From: Hymenobacter persicinus
GTDB taxonomy: Bacteria; Bacteroidota; Bacteroidia; Cytophagales; Hymenobacteraceae
Reading direction: 5' to 3'
NCBI RefSeq assembly: GCF_004167665.1
Contig: NZ_SEWE01000018.1
Span: forward strand, 1-64,000
Length of the DNA: 64,000 bases
The notes under the pieces were generated by a model, which searched no databases, was not told the origin of the DNA, and saw nothing but the letters and a program-made list of their open reading frames with translations. This document shows positions 24,355-36,779 of this stretch, in pieces. The position numbers and the translations under genes were made by a program. The stretch's first letter is position 1, and every line of letters starts with the position of its first letter.

Positions 24355-24816
24355 CTAAGCCGAAGCTTCCTCGTTGGCGGGCGTTACGTTGGCAGCCTGC
24401 CCGGCCACCTGAAGCTCTACTTCCATGTTGCCGCGGGTACCGACCGAGTACGGGCAGATTTGATGGGCTTTGTTCACGAAATCCTGGGCTTTCTGCGGGT
24501 CCATGCCTTTCAGGTCCACGTTCAGCACGGCACTCAGCCCGTAAGCTTCCCCGTCCTGAAACAAGGTCACGGAGCACTGCACGGTGCTGGCGGGATCGAG
24601 CCGCTCGTTGGCTTTGCCAGCTACCACCAGCAGAGCCTGCTGAAAACAGGAAGCGTAGCCGGCCGCAAACAGCTGCTCGGGGTTGGTGGCCCCTTTCTTA
24701 CCCCCCAGGCCTTCCGGCACCGACATATCCAGGTCAATAATGCTATCAGCGGAACGTACGTGGCCGCTACGGCCGCCGGTGGCCGTTGCCTCGGCCGTAT
24801 ACAGAGTCTTTTTCAT
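24355..24816 (-). CDS. Second Ohr-like OsmC-family peroxidase
   Basis: The 153-residue protein keeps both redox cysteines of the Ohr type, Cys57 in YASCFQQAL and Cys121 in HQICPYSVGTRGN, plus Arg16 in the active-site region. An extra Cys81 and a C-terminal Ala/Glu/Asn extension (about 139-153) set it apart from the copy at 13312. It lacks the GGPGR insert of that copy. Reduction of organic hydroperoxides is expected. There is no adjacent regulator and no AATT inverted repeat upstream, so control probably differs from the ohrR-linked gene. Confidence 0.9.
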   Translation of the reverse strand: MKKTLYTAEATATGGRSGHVRSADSIIDLDMSVPEGLGGKKGATNPEQLFAAGYASCFQQALLVVAGKANERLDPASTVQCSVTLFQDGEAYGLSAVLNVDLKGMDPQKAQDFVNKAHQICPYSVGTRGNMEVELQVAGQAANVTPANEEASA

Positions 24817-24916
24817 GGGAAAATAATCAGTGGTTGGAGTAGAGGTTTAACTACCCTGACTACGTTAAGGTTACCATTGCAGCGAGCGGGCCAGTCAAAT
24901 TCAAATAGGCAAGGCG

Positions 24917-24948
24917 TTTGGCCGCACATCTTTTTCTCTCTACTTTTG
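24917..24948 (+). promoter_or_regulatory. Promoter of tRNA-Arg: TTTG-N20-TACTTTTG
   Basis: TTTG at 24917-24920 and an exact TAnnTTTG match at 24941-24948 are separated by 20 bases, as in the Bacteroidota housekeeping promoter. The tRNA begins 20 bases beyond. Confidence 0.75.
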
Positions 24949-24968
24949 CCCCATATCGGTTCCGATTT

Positions 24969-25040
24969 GGTCGCGTCGTACAACGGATAGTATAAGAGTT
25001 TCCGAAGCTCTTGATCTAGGTTCGATTCCTAGCGCGACCA
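24969..25040 (+). tRNA. tRNA-Arg (CCG anticodon)
   Basis: The 72-nt cloverleaf has acceptor GGTCGCG pairing with CGCGACC and discriminator A. The anticodon loop TTCCGAA holds CCG, which reads codon CGG, and the T-loop is TTCGATT. CCA is not encoded. The D-arm is short. A consensus promoter lies upstream and a hairpin terminator follows 10 bases after it. Confidence 0.9.
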
Positions 25041-25050
25041 CAGATTCCTT

Positions 25051-25089
25051 AAAAAGCCCACTTTACCCCCCGTAGAGTGGGCTTTTGTT
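25051..25089 (+). terminator. Terminator of tRNA-Arg
   Basis: AAAAGCCCACTTTAC pairs (one G-T) with GTAGAGTGGGCTTTT and is followed by GTTTT. Confidence 0.85.
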
Positions 25090-25173
25090 TTCTGAAAAGC
25101 GAAATAGAACTGGTGCATAACCACTGGTTCTCGCCCATGCTGTAGCTAGTTCAGGACTGTCCTCTTCTACCAC

Positions 25174-25207
25174 AAAAAGCCCCGACCATCCGGCCGGGGC
25201 TTTTTTT
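25174..25207 (-). terminator. Terminator of the T9SS gene at 25225
   Basis: A stem of the AAAAAGCCCCG type with a T-run on both strands lies just past the stop codon. Confidence 0.85.
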
Positions 25208-25224
25208 ATGAAGCCTAGACTTTG

Positions 25225-25980
25225 CTACCGGGCCACAATAAACCGCTTGCCCGCGCTGCTGCTGCCGGCGGCCGTGACGACGCGGTACGTGTAGGCTCCG
25301 GGGCGCAGTTCGCGCGCATCGAGCAGCAGGTGGTTGAATGCGGCATTCACCTGGAAGGTTTTTACTACGCGGCCAGCCAGGTCCAGCACTTCCAGCGTGG
25401 CCAGGGTCCCGGGCTGCACCGAGTAAGGCAGCGTAATGCGCTCCGCGGCGGGGTTGGGGAAGGGGCTGGCCGTGGGCCCGTCGGTTGATTTTGCCGTTTT
25501 GAGCGGGGTGTACGTGCCCGGAGCAGCGTACACTCTGGTACCAAAGGAGCCATATACCAGCAGCTTGCTTCCCGTGGAGGTGTTGACGGCTTGCGCATAG
25601 GAGCCCGACGCAACGGTCAGCAGCTGAGCCCCGGTTTCGCTCAGCACGTAGACGCTATTCTGCTGAGTCGCGCCGTTATAAAGCGCAATTGCGCATTCGA
25701 TGTCGGGCGTGAGGTTAAACAGCTTATCACTCACATCGAGTATGTCTCCATAGCTCGAGGTGGCGGGAACCGGGGGCACGGGAATTTGCCGCAATAGGGA
25801 ATGGTCGGCATTGTAGACGTAGAGCTTGCTGTCCGTCTGAGAGTAGATTGCAAACTTTACCTGCCCCGTCGAGAGCTTGAAGGAATACACTGAAGCATCC
25901 TGATAGGTATGCTCCAAAGTGAGCTGGGCCTGGGCGGCCGCGGAAATCAGCAAAAACGAGGCGAGTAATACTCTTTTCAT
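25225..25980 (-). CDS. Small secreted T9SS type A sorted protein
   Basis: The 251-residue protein has a signal peptide (VLLASFLLISAAAQAQ), a domain of about 150 residues with short beta-strand repeats resembling a partial propeller (SKLYVYNADHS, NSVYVLSETG), and a T9SS type A tail. The tail begins PFPNPAAERITLPY and ends RELRPGAYTYRVV, GKRFIVAR. No catalytic motif is seen. The ATG at 25980 starts the signal peptide; earlier in-frame codons give no better N-terminus. A minus-strand TAAATTTG box at 26007-26014 probably starts transcription. It ends at an AAAAAGCCCCG-type terminator. Confidence 0.78.
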   Translation of the reverse strand: MKRVLLASFLLISAAAQAQLTLEHTYQDASVYSFKLSTGQVKFAIYSQTDSKLYVYNADHSLLRQIPVPPVPATSSYGDILDVSDKLFNLTPDIECAIALYNGATQQNSVYVLSETGAQLLTVASGSYAQAVNTSTGSKLLVYGSFGTRVYAAPGTYTPLKTAKSTDGPTASPFPNPAAERITLPYSVQPGTLATLEVLDLAGRVVKTFQVNAAFNHLLLDARELRPGAYTYRVVTAAGSSSAGKRFIVAR

Positions 25981-26006
25981 AGAAGTTAGGTTAATGAAGA
26001 ATCGAG

Positions 26007-26014
26007 CAAATTTA
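26007..26014 (-). promoter_or_regulatory. -7 box TAAATTTG of the T9SS gene
   Basis: Exact TAnnTTTG match on the minus strand, 26 bases before the ATG. No well-spaced -33 element is seen. Confidence 0.4.
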
Positions 26015-26232
26015 AGCAATTGCCCTGCTCCTATTTCGTCTGCCTGAGCTACTTGCCGCACTTTTTTCCTGGTGAGCTGCCTGACTCGGAAAAGGTGATT
26101 CTGGCCGGGAACTTACGGCGGCACAGTTACCTGCCGGGACGCGGCCGACGGGCCTGAAAAAATTCGGACAAATGCCGGAAAATGCCCGTACTTGGCAGGT
26201 AATACCTATTTCTCACCTTCTCTTCTACCTTC

Positions 26233-27204
26233 TTGAAACACTCTTTACTTTTATTCCTACTGCTGCCGCTCCACGCGTTTGCCCAGTACCGCCCCACCTA
26301 CACGGGCCCGACCATGCAGCAAAACCAGCAGTCCCGCCAGGATTTCAACCGCATGGTCAACCAGCGGACCCAGGATTTCCAGATGCGGCAGATGCAGAGA
26401 TACCGCTCCGGGCAAGGCAGCCCGCAACTGCTCCGGGAAATGCAGCAGCAGGCCCAAGCGCATCAGCTGGAACTGGAAAAGAACGCCAACGAGAAGCTCG
26501 CTCAACTGGCCCAGCAGCAGCAGCTCAAGCGCCAGGAGCATCCGGCTGCCAATCCGCAGCAGGCCGCGGCCCAGCAGAAGGAAGATAGCCGCCAGCTGAC
26601 CCTGCTCGCCGTGCGCAACTACCGTGAGGTCTTTCTGCCCGGGCAGATGACCACCGTGCTGCAGGCCGAAAAGCTCGCGCCGGAGGGCCAGCAGCAGCTG
26701 CACAACCTCAATGCAAAGCTGGCCGATAAGTCGTGGTGGAAAAAGCAGGATGCCGCGCAGCTTGCCAGCGCGCTGACGGCCTACAGCGACACGCTGACCT
26801 CGCTCACGACCAGCCTGCTGGGCTTCAACCTGGCCTCGCCCCCGGCCGTGCCCGCCCCGTTCTCGGTCAGTGCCCTCGAAACTCAGCTGGCCACGCACGT
26901 ATTCGACCAGAAAGCGGCCACCCAGTTGCTGCAGGACGCGGCGCTGACGGAAAAGCTGGTTGCCGGCGACCAGCTGATCAAGGCCGTCAACGACTTCAGC
27001 AGCCTGAGCGCCGCGGCCGCCGCCGGTGGAGAGCTGCAGCGCAACCCCAAGAAAGTGCAGGAAGACGTGCTGGCCAGCCTGCACGTGGTCGGCAAGGGCA
27101 TGGACCGTTACAACGCCCGGGTTCGGGCCCAGAACAACGTGTTCGACGCGGAAAAGGCCCTACTCAAATCGACCTCGGCCTACGTCGCCAAAAACCGCAA
27201 GTAA
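26233..27204 (+). CDS. Secreted Gln-rich helical protein of unknown function
   Basis: I do not recognise this 323-residue protein. It has a clear signal peptide (LLLFLLLPLHAFAQ). Residues 30-120 are extremely rich in Gln with Met, Arg and Lys, likely a long helix or coiled coil. The second half is a helical domain with SWWKKQDAAQLASAL and regularly spaced Leu and Ala. The start is a TTG at 26233, chosen because it directly precedes the signal peptide; no ATG fits. It is oriented with the metal-efflux genes downstream, but a strong hairpin (27241-27295) lies between, so linkage is doubtful. Confidence 0.62.
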   Translation: MKHSLLLFLLLPLHAFAQYRPTYTGPTMQQNQQSRQDFNRMVNQRTQDFQMRQMQRYRSGQGSPQLLREMQQQAQAHQLELEKNANEKLAQLAQQQQLKRQEHPAANPQQAAAQQKEDSRQLTLLAVRNYREVFLPGQMTTVLQAEKLAPEGQQQLHNLNAKLADKSWWKKQDAAQLASALTAYSDTLTSLTTSLLGFNLASPPAVPAPFSVSALETQLATHVFDQKAATQLLQDAALTEKLVAGDQLIKAVNDFSSLSAAAAAGGELQRNPKKVQEDVLASLHVVGKGMDRYNARVRAQNNVFDAEKALLKSTSAYVAKNRK

Positions 27205-27240
27205 GCCGATTGGCCGCCGGTCCGGGGGCCTTAATTGCAT

Positions 27241-27295
27241 GACGCCGGGTAGCCGGGGTATTCTGGCGCCGGCCGGGCCCCGGCTACCCGGCGTC
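27241..27295. terminator. Perfect 18-bp GC-rich hairpin
   Basis: Arms 27241-27258 and 27278-27295 are exact reverse complements. The 19-base loop contains a second palindrome (GGCGCC, GGCCGG). There is no T-run. It may terminate the preceding gene or insulate the metal-efflux locus. Confidence 0.55.
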
Positions 27296-27350
27296 GGCGT
27301 TGGCAGCCGCTCCGGCGGGGCCGCCCGGCGGCGAATCCGCGCGGACGCGC

Positions 27351-27358
27351 TACCTTTG
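27351..27358 (+). promoter_or_regulatory. -7 box TACCTTTG of the metal-efflux locus
   Basis: Exact TAnnTTTG match ending 6 bases before the ATG at 27365, implying a leaderless or near-leaderless transcript. No TTG is seen at -33, which may mean an activator is needed. Confidence 0.5.
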
Positions 27359-27364
27359 CCCCCG

Positions 27365-27694
27365 ATGCGTCTGCTGTCCGTGCTCTTTGCGCTTTACTTT
27401 GCCTGCCTCGCCTGCCGGAGCTGCGCCGACGCGGCCCCGGTTGGCAGCGCGCCCACGGCCACCACGGTGGCCGCCGCCACGCATTCCGACTGCCACGGCG
27501 ACGCGCTGGGCGACTGGTGTTCCCCACTCTGCCAGTGCCACTGCTGCGGCACGGCCGTGATGCCCCTCCCCGCGGCGCCGGTCGTAGCCCAATCGGCAAT
27601 GCTCCGCTGGTATGCCGACCCGCAGCACCCGGCCCTGGTGGCCGGTCCGCCGACATCCGCGGCCGGGGCCGTGTGGCAGCCCCCGCGGGTCTGA
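27365..27694 (+). CDS. Small Cys-rich exported protein (DUF6660-like) of the metal-efflux locus
   Basis: The 109-residue protein has an N-terminal hydrophobic segment (LLSVLFALYFACLAC) and nine cysteines. Three are spaced CxxCxxC at 14-20 and six lie within 20 residues, in HSDCHGDALGDWCSPLCQCH and the next two positions, with histidines among them. The pattern resembles DUF6660, a family of small proteins that precede CusA-type efflux genes in Bacteroidota. The cluster looks able to bind soft metals or form disulfides. It is likely exported to the periplasm. The last 40 residues are Ala/Pro-rich. The cusA-like gene follows after 140 bases on the same strand. A metal-sensing or metallochaperone role is inferred from context. 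Confidence 0.68.
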   Translation: MRLLSVLFALYFACLACRSCADAAPVGSAPTATTVAAATHSDCHGDALGDWCSPLCQCHCCGTAVMPLPAAPVVAQSAMLRWYADPQHPALVAGPPTSAAGAVWQPPRV

Positions 27695-27834
27695 CCCTTT
27701 CGTTTCCTGCCAACTTCTTTCGGCCCGGCCACTGGCCCGGCCCAGGTAGTTCCGAGGCGCTGGCCGGCCCTAACCAGGGCTGGCAGGCGCGCGAGCAGGC
27801 TTCACTGAAGCGTTAGACCTAACCCCAGCAACGG

Positions 27835-32247
<4,413 letters not shown>

Positions 32248-32280
32248 CGCGGGCAACTTCCTCACGCACGCTTTTCTATC

Positions 32281-33465
32281 ATGAAATACTTGTCTCACTA
32301 CTGCCTTCTGCTCGGCCTGCTCGCGGGTTGCGGGAACCACGAAACTGCTCCGGACCAAGCGGCGGATTCCGTCGAACCTGTTGCCCAAGCTGAAAAGGCA
32401 GAAGCTGCCATCCCCAACCTCGTTACGCTAACCCCCGCCGAGCAGCAGATGGGCGGCATCCGGCTGGGCGCGAGCACTGAGCGGCCCATGAGCGGGGGCC
32501 TCAAAGTCAATGGCGTGCTCGACGTGCCCCCGGAAAACCTGGTTTCGGTGAGTGCCCCGCTCGGGGGCTTCGTGGAGCGCACCGAGCTGCTGCAAGGCTC
32601 CCGGGTGCGGGCCGGACAGGTGCTGGCCCTCATCCGCAACCCCGATTTTGTGCAGCTTCAGCAGGATTACCTCGAAACCCGCAGCCAGCTCAAGTTTGCC
32701 AAGGCCGAATACGAGCGCCAGGCGGAGCTTTACCGGCAGGAAGTGGCGCCCCAGAAAAACTACCAGCGGGCCCAGGCCGAGTACGAGGCCTTGCAGGTGA
32801 AAACCAGCGCCCAGGCCGCCCGCCTGCGCCTGGCCGGGCTGCCCGCGGGCGGCGCCATCGTGAGCACCGCCCCGCTGCGGGCTCCGAAAGCAGGCTTCGT
32901 GAAGGCCGTCAACGTGAGCGTGGGCCAGAGCGTGACGCCCACCGACGTGCTGTTTGAAATCGTGAACCCCGAGCACCTGCACGTGGAGCTGACCGTGTTT
33001 GAGCGCGACATTCCGCAGGTGAAGCCCCAGCAGCTCGTGCGCTTCACCCTGGGCAACGACTCGGCGGGCCGGGAGCGGACGGCCCACGTGTATTTGATCA
33101 GCAAAACGATCAGCGCCGAGCGCACGGTGCGCGTGCACGCCCACCTCGACCGGGAAGATGAGCAGCTGCTGCCCGGCACCTTCGTGCGGGCCGTCATCGA
33201 AACCAACCGCCTGACGGTGCCCACGCTGCCCGAGAAAGCCGTGGTGCAGTTCGGCGCCCAGCCCTACGTATTTGTGGCCGTCGACCAGCCCGCCCGAACC
33301 GGCACGGCGGCCTACCGCCTGGTGCCCGTCACGCGGGGCGTGAGCGAGGACGGCTACACCGAGTTTCACCTGCCCGCCGCCGAGCAGGGCAAGCCGTTGC
33401 GCTTCGTGGTGGAGGGCGCCTATTCCCTGCTCGGCAAGCTCAAAAACGCCGAGGAGGAAGAGTAG
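32281..33465 (+). CDS. Periplasmic adaptor lipoprotein of the metal RND pump (CusB-like)
   Basis: The 394-residue protein starts with a lipobox GLLAGCG (lipidated Cys17). It has the membrane-fusion-protein layout: lipoyl half-motif with LGGFVERTELLQGSRVRAGQ, a coiled-coil hairpin (about 120-190, YLETRSQLKFAKAEYERQAE), then KAGFVKAVNVSVGQSVTP, a beta-barrel domain and the C-terminal membrane-proximal domain with YTEFHLP. It links the pump to the outer-membrane domain that is fused to the pump. The histidine- and methionine-rich N-terminal tail of E. coli CusB is absent; the region 20-45 is Glu/Ala-rich instead. It ends near a terminator. Confidence 0.9.
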   Translation: MKYLSHYCLLLGLLAGCGNHETAPDQAADSVEPVAQAEKAEAAIPNLVTLTPAEQQMGGIRLGASTERPMSGGLKVNGVLDVPPENLVSVSAPLGGFVERTELLQGSRVRAGQVLALIRNPDFVQLQQDYLETRSQLKFAKAEYERQAELYRQEVAPQKNYQRAQAEYEALQVKTSAQAARLRLAGLPAGGAIVSTAPLRAPKAGFVKAVNVSVGQSVTPTDVLFEIVNPEHLHVELTVFERDIPQVKPQQLVRFTLGNDSAGRERTAHVYLISKTISAERTVRVHAHLDREDEQLLPGTFVRAVIETNRLTVPTLPEKAVVQFGAQPYVFVAVDQPARTGTAAYRLVPVTRGVSEDGYTEFHLPAAEQGKPLRFVVEGAYSLLGKLKNAEEEE

Positions 33466-33555
33466 CTCACGAATTACGGTGTGGCCCATCCCTGCCACCA
33501 CCGACAGGCGAATCCAACAGCTGCTTCCACCCTGGACAAGCGGGTGGCAGTCCGT

Positions 33556-33593
33556 AAAAAAGCCCCGCCCGGAATATCTGGGCGGGGCTTTTG
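33556..33593 (+). terminator. Terminator of the metal-efflux operon
   Basis: AAAAAAGCCCCGCCC pairs with GGGCGGGGCTTTT. Confidence 0.88.
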
Positions 33594-33645
33594 GGGTTTA
33601 GCAGACACGTTTGGCCGAGGACAAAGCGCTTCGGATTCTATTACC

Positions 33646-34140
33646 TTAGGCAGTGGCCAATTCCGATTCTGCCAGCCGGCGAAATTCAACAACCCATACC
33701 CATTCATTCCGGGCCCAGCAGTGCGAGTAGAACTGGTCAATCAGCTCCTGGAAGGCAGCAAGTACGCTCCTGGTCGGCCCAGAAGCTGACGCTGCTTCCG
33801 TTTCCCCCACGCCTTCAGCCCGGGCATCGACTTCCGTAATGGCGCGCACCCGCTCCGCCCGCACCGACAGGATGAGCAAAACCAGCTCCGGCTGCTCTAT
33901 CACCCGAAGCCGGTCGCCGGCCGTGCCAAACGGGCACGGCACGTCGTGCGTGGGTCCGCCCGGGTACTCGCCCGTGAACCGTGCGTAGCCCGCGTGCTGC
34001 CCGCAATAGCGGTAGGCTGCCGGGGCGCAATTAGGGGGCAGTTCCAGCGGTAGTCGGCGCCGGGTGACGGTCTTGCGGCCGGCGTTGACGGCCCCTAGCA
34101 AACTTGGGTTAAAAGAAATCGGGCGCTCAACGGGCAGCAT
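33646..34140 (-). CDS. ASCH-domain-like protein of phage type
   Basis: The 164-residue protein begins with ERPISFNPSLLGAVNAGRKT, followed by VTRRRLP. The middle has CPFGTAGDRLRVIEQ and the end has WARNEWVWVVEFRR. The GRKTxTRR, CPyGxxGDrLwV and NpWVWVvEFr words are those of the ASCH-type proteins common in phages and prophages, proposed to bind RNA or modified nucleotides. The canonical Trp of LWVRE is replaced (RLRVIE). No other phage gene is nearby. It is a single gene on the minus strand, downstream of no obvious promoter box. Function unknown; a recent arrival is possible. Confidence 0.65.
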   Translation of the reverse strand: MLPVERPISFNPSLLGAVNAGRKTVTRRRLPLELPPNCAPAAYRYCGQHAGYARFTGEYPGGPTHDVPCPFGTAGDRLRVIEQPELVLLILSVRAERVRAITEVDARAEGVGETEAASASGPTRSVLAAFQELIDQFYSHCWARNEWVWVVEFRRLAESELATA

Positions 34141-34252
34141 AGTTCAGGGGGTAAGGCGCCGGCGGTTTTGCAGCGGCGCCGTACCAGCAGCGCAAAAGTA
34201 GGACCGCGCAGCATTGCACCACCGGCTGGCCCTGGCCAGCCCAACTCTTCTC

Positions 34253-36331
34253 TTACCGATGAAGCAGCTTTAGATGCGCCCGGGCGTTGGTCCCCGTCAG
34301 CTGCAAATACTGGATTCCGGGCTGGTTGAGCTGCGCCGAAACGTCGAGCTCCGCCGCACCCGTACCCGACACGTGCAGCGTCCCCTTGCGCAGCGGCTGG
34401 CCCACGGCCGACAGCAGCACGTATTCTACCTCCCCCCGTAACGCTTCGGGCAGCACCAGGTGGTAGCGGCCATCCGCCGACGGATTCGGATACGCCTGGC
34501 ACTGGGCACTCACCAGCGGCAGGGCGGCGGGTAAGGCCGCCGTTTCCGTTCTGGCCGCGGCGGGCTGCTGCTTCCAGAGCTCAATGCCGGAAAAGTTGGC
34601 CGTGCCGCCGCGGCTGACCAGCTGCACCGAGCCCTTGGCCGTGAGCGTCACGTCGTAGGGGCCGAGCCGGGCCCAGGTGCCGGCCAGCCCGGAGTTGTAG
34701 GTGCTGCGCACAACTTGCCCGTTGAGCGTGAGGCTGTAGGCCTCGGCGCCGTTGTCTTCCCACACGTACAGGTACACCTGGTAGATGCCCGCCGGCACCG
34801 CCGACAAGCTTACTTTCAAGCTATTGACCCGGTACACGGAGCTACGAATCATATCCGTGCGCGCGGCGTCGGTGGCCGGTACCAGCGGCGTGGTCGAGTT
34901 GGTAAAGCCCGTGCCGTTGGTCGAGTAGTTCGGGGCCGTGCTGCCGGCCCAGGCGTTGCCGTCGAGCGTCAGAGCCGGTCCGTTCAGATTGACGGCCCGG
35001 TAGAAGGTAAACGAGTTGTCGGCGGACGGTACCTGGCTGTATTTGACAGTTAGCAAATCATTCCCGGTCGACGGGTCAAAGGCAAGGCCCGTCACCAGAA
35101 CGTTGCTACTCTGGTCCAGGTCCAATGCGTTTCCATTCTGGGGCTTGTTCCACACCACGGCCCCATCCGCGGCGTTGTAGCGCGTTGTCCCGCCGGAGCC
35201 CGTAGTATAGACGCCGGTTTTATCCGCACCCAGGTCTCGGGGAGTACCATCATATAGTTTATACCAGCTTCGTACTCCCCCCGCTGCATCGTAGCGCGCC
35301 AGGGTAGAATAGCTTGTATTCGTGGATCTATTGATGACATAATCCAATACGTACACGCCGCCCGCGTTGTCAACCTCCAGGCTGTTGACCGAACCACTAG
35401 ATTGACTAGACCAGATTTGATTTCCCGTCGAGGCCGAAATACACAACACGGTACCGTATATATCCTTAAAAGCTTGAGTAGAGCCCCCCACGTAAACCCT
35501 GCCGCTGTTGTCCACGGCAATGGAACCAGCAGAGTTGCTTAAGCTCGTACCGTACTGATTCAGCCAGGTCCGGGCGCCCGTAGCGGCCACATATCGCATG
35601 GTCAGGTAAGTAGGAACTAAGGCGCCAGAATAAGAATACGAATAGCTCGTACCCGTCACGTACACCCCCCCGGCATTGTCGACAGCAATGTCCGTGGCAT
35701 TATCAGCTTCATAGGCCGGACCATTATAGCGGCTCACCCAGCTCTGGGCACCGGTAACCGCGTCGTAGCGAATGGTAGCGTAGTCGCTTTTGGAGTTTAT
35801 GCCCTCACTACGACCTGTTACGAATACGCCGCCAGCATTGTCTACTGCCAGCGCGCTAACCCAATCGATGCCGTTGGCCGGACCATTGTAGCGGCTCACC
35901 CAGGTTTGCGCCCCCGTGGCCGCATCGTAGCGCACGGTCATAAAATCAGCTCCGCCTGACGGCGCCACACCGTCCATATTACCTATCATGTAAACTCCGC
36001 CGACATTATCTACGGCAATGCTTTTGGGCGAGCCGTTGGAATTCACACTTGCCCAAAGCCGCTCTCCGGCCGGGGAATACTTAACCATGACCCACTGTGA
36101 CCCGTCACTGGTGTTGGCGTAAATTCCGGCTACGTAGCTGTTGCCAGCCTGGTCCACGGTTATCGAGTAGGGTTCTTCGTCACGGTCCGCGGCCCCGTAC
36201 CGAGCGGCCCAGGCCTCGGTGGCTTGCTGGGCAAATAGCGCGGAGCTGCTGCATAGGGTGCAACAACACAGGATCAGGAAGCGGGTAAAAAAGCTGCTGT
36301 AGCGAAAACGGGCGTAAAGGGTACGGTACAT
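34253..36331 (-). CDS. Secreted SBBP-repeat protein with malectin-like domain and T9SS tail
   Basis: The 692-residue protein has an N-terminal signal (LILCCCTLCSSSALFAQ). It then has about eight repeats with the phrase VDNAGGVYVTG or similar plus TIRYDAVTGAQSWVSRYNG. These SBBP-type repeats form a beta-propeller. Residues about 460-600 form a malectin-like carbohydrate-binding fold (FYRAVNLNGPALTLDG, VYLYVWEDNG). The last 80 residues are a T9SS type A domain (CQAYPNPSADGRYHLV to LKLLHR). No catalytic site is seen; adhesion or glycan binding is inferred. The centre of the gene (about 35200-35500) is clearly more AT-rich than the ends. The ATG at 36331 starts the signal peptide. Confidence 0.82.
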   Translation of the reverse strand: MYRTLYARFRYSSFFTRFLILCCCTLCSSSALFAQQATEAWAARYGAADRDEEPYSITVDQAGNSYVAGIYANTSDGSQWVMVKYSPAGERLWASVNSNGSPKSIAVDNVGGVYMIGNMDGVAPSGGADFMTVRYDAATGAQTWVSRYNGPANGIDWVSALAVDNAGGVFVTGRSEGINSKSDYATIRYDAVTGAQSWVSRYNGPAYEADNATDIAVDNAGGVYVTGTSYSYSYSGALVPTYLTMRYVAATGARTWLNQYGTSLSNSAGSIAVDNSGRVYVGGSTQAFKDIYGTVLCISASTGNQIWSSQSSGSVNSLEVDNAGGVYVLDYVINRSTNTSYSTLARYDAAGGVRSWYKLYDGTPRDLGADKTGVYTTGSGGTTRYNAADGAVVWNKPQNGNALDLDQSSNVLVTGLAFDPSTGNDLLTVKYSQVPSADNSFTFYRAVNLNGPALTLDGNAWAGSTAPNYSTNGTGFTNSTTPLVPATDAARTDMIRSSVYRVNSLKVSLSAVPAGIYQVYLYVWEDNGAEAYSLTLNGQVVRSTYNSGLAGTWARLGPYDVTLTAKGSVQLVSRGGTANFSGIELWKQQPAAARTETAALPAALPLVSAQCQAYPNPSADGRYHLVLPEALRGEVEYVLLSAVGQPLRKGTLHVSGTGAAELDVSAQLNQPGIQYLQLTGTNARAHLKLLHR

Positions 36332-36779
36332 GAAATAGAGGAAAAGAAATAGACGAGCACAGTCAGGCAGGGGCCGGCCCGGCAATGGGCGGCGGGAAGG
36401 TGCCGGTAGAAATAGGGCGCACCAACTCCGGGAATGTTACGCTGAGGTACTTCCGCGGCGGATAATGGAAATCAGGGCCCCACGGCAATATGCCGGGGCT
36501 TGGTCAGGATAGTGGTAACCGCTTGGCGTTAGTGAATATAGCTATTGAATTCGCTATCAACTATTTTTTATTGAAATTATACAATATAAACCAATCCACA
36601 GCCTTCCCCCAGGCCTAACTCAATACTGCTGCCCAACCCGGGCAACTCATGGGCTTATAAGTGTATTTCCCAGGTATGCTGGGCCGGCTAAGGGGCCCAC
36701 CACGCTGCCGGACACGATGTGAGGGAAGAACTGCACCCGGTTCAATTCTCTGGCCTGGGTGAGTTTGGCCGCTGCCACC
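36332..36779. other. Intergenic region upstream of the SBBP gene
   Basis: About 450 bases lie between the SBBP and exporter genes, both on the minus strand. The part at 36530-36600 is markedly AT-rich and holds the likely promoter of the SBBP gene, but no exact TAnnTTTG box with correct spacing was found. No coding potential is supported and no T-tailed terminator is seen after the exporter gene. Confidence 0.4.

Noticed and set aside
33646..34140. Prophage called from the ASCH-like gene
   Set aside because: No integrase, structural, lysis or packaging gene is near.
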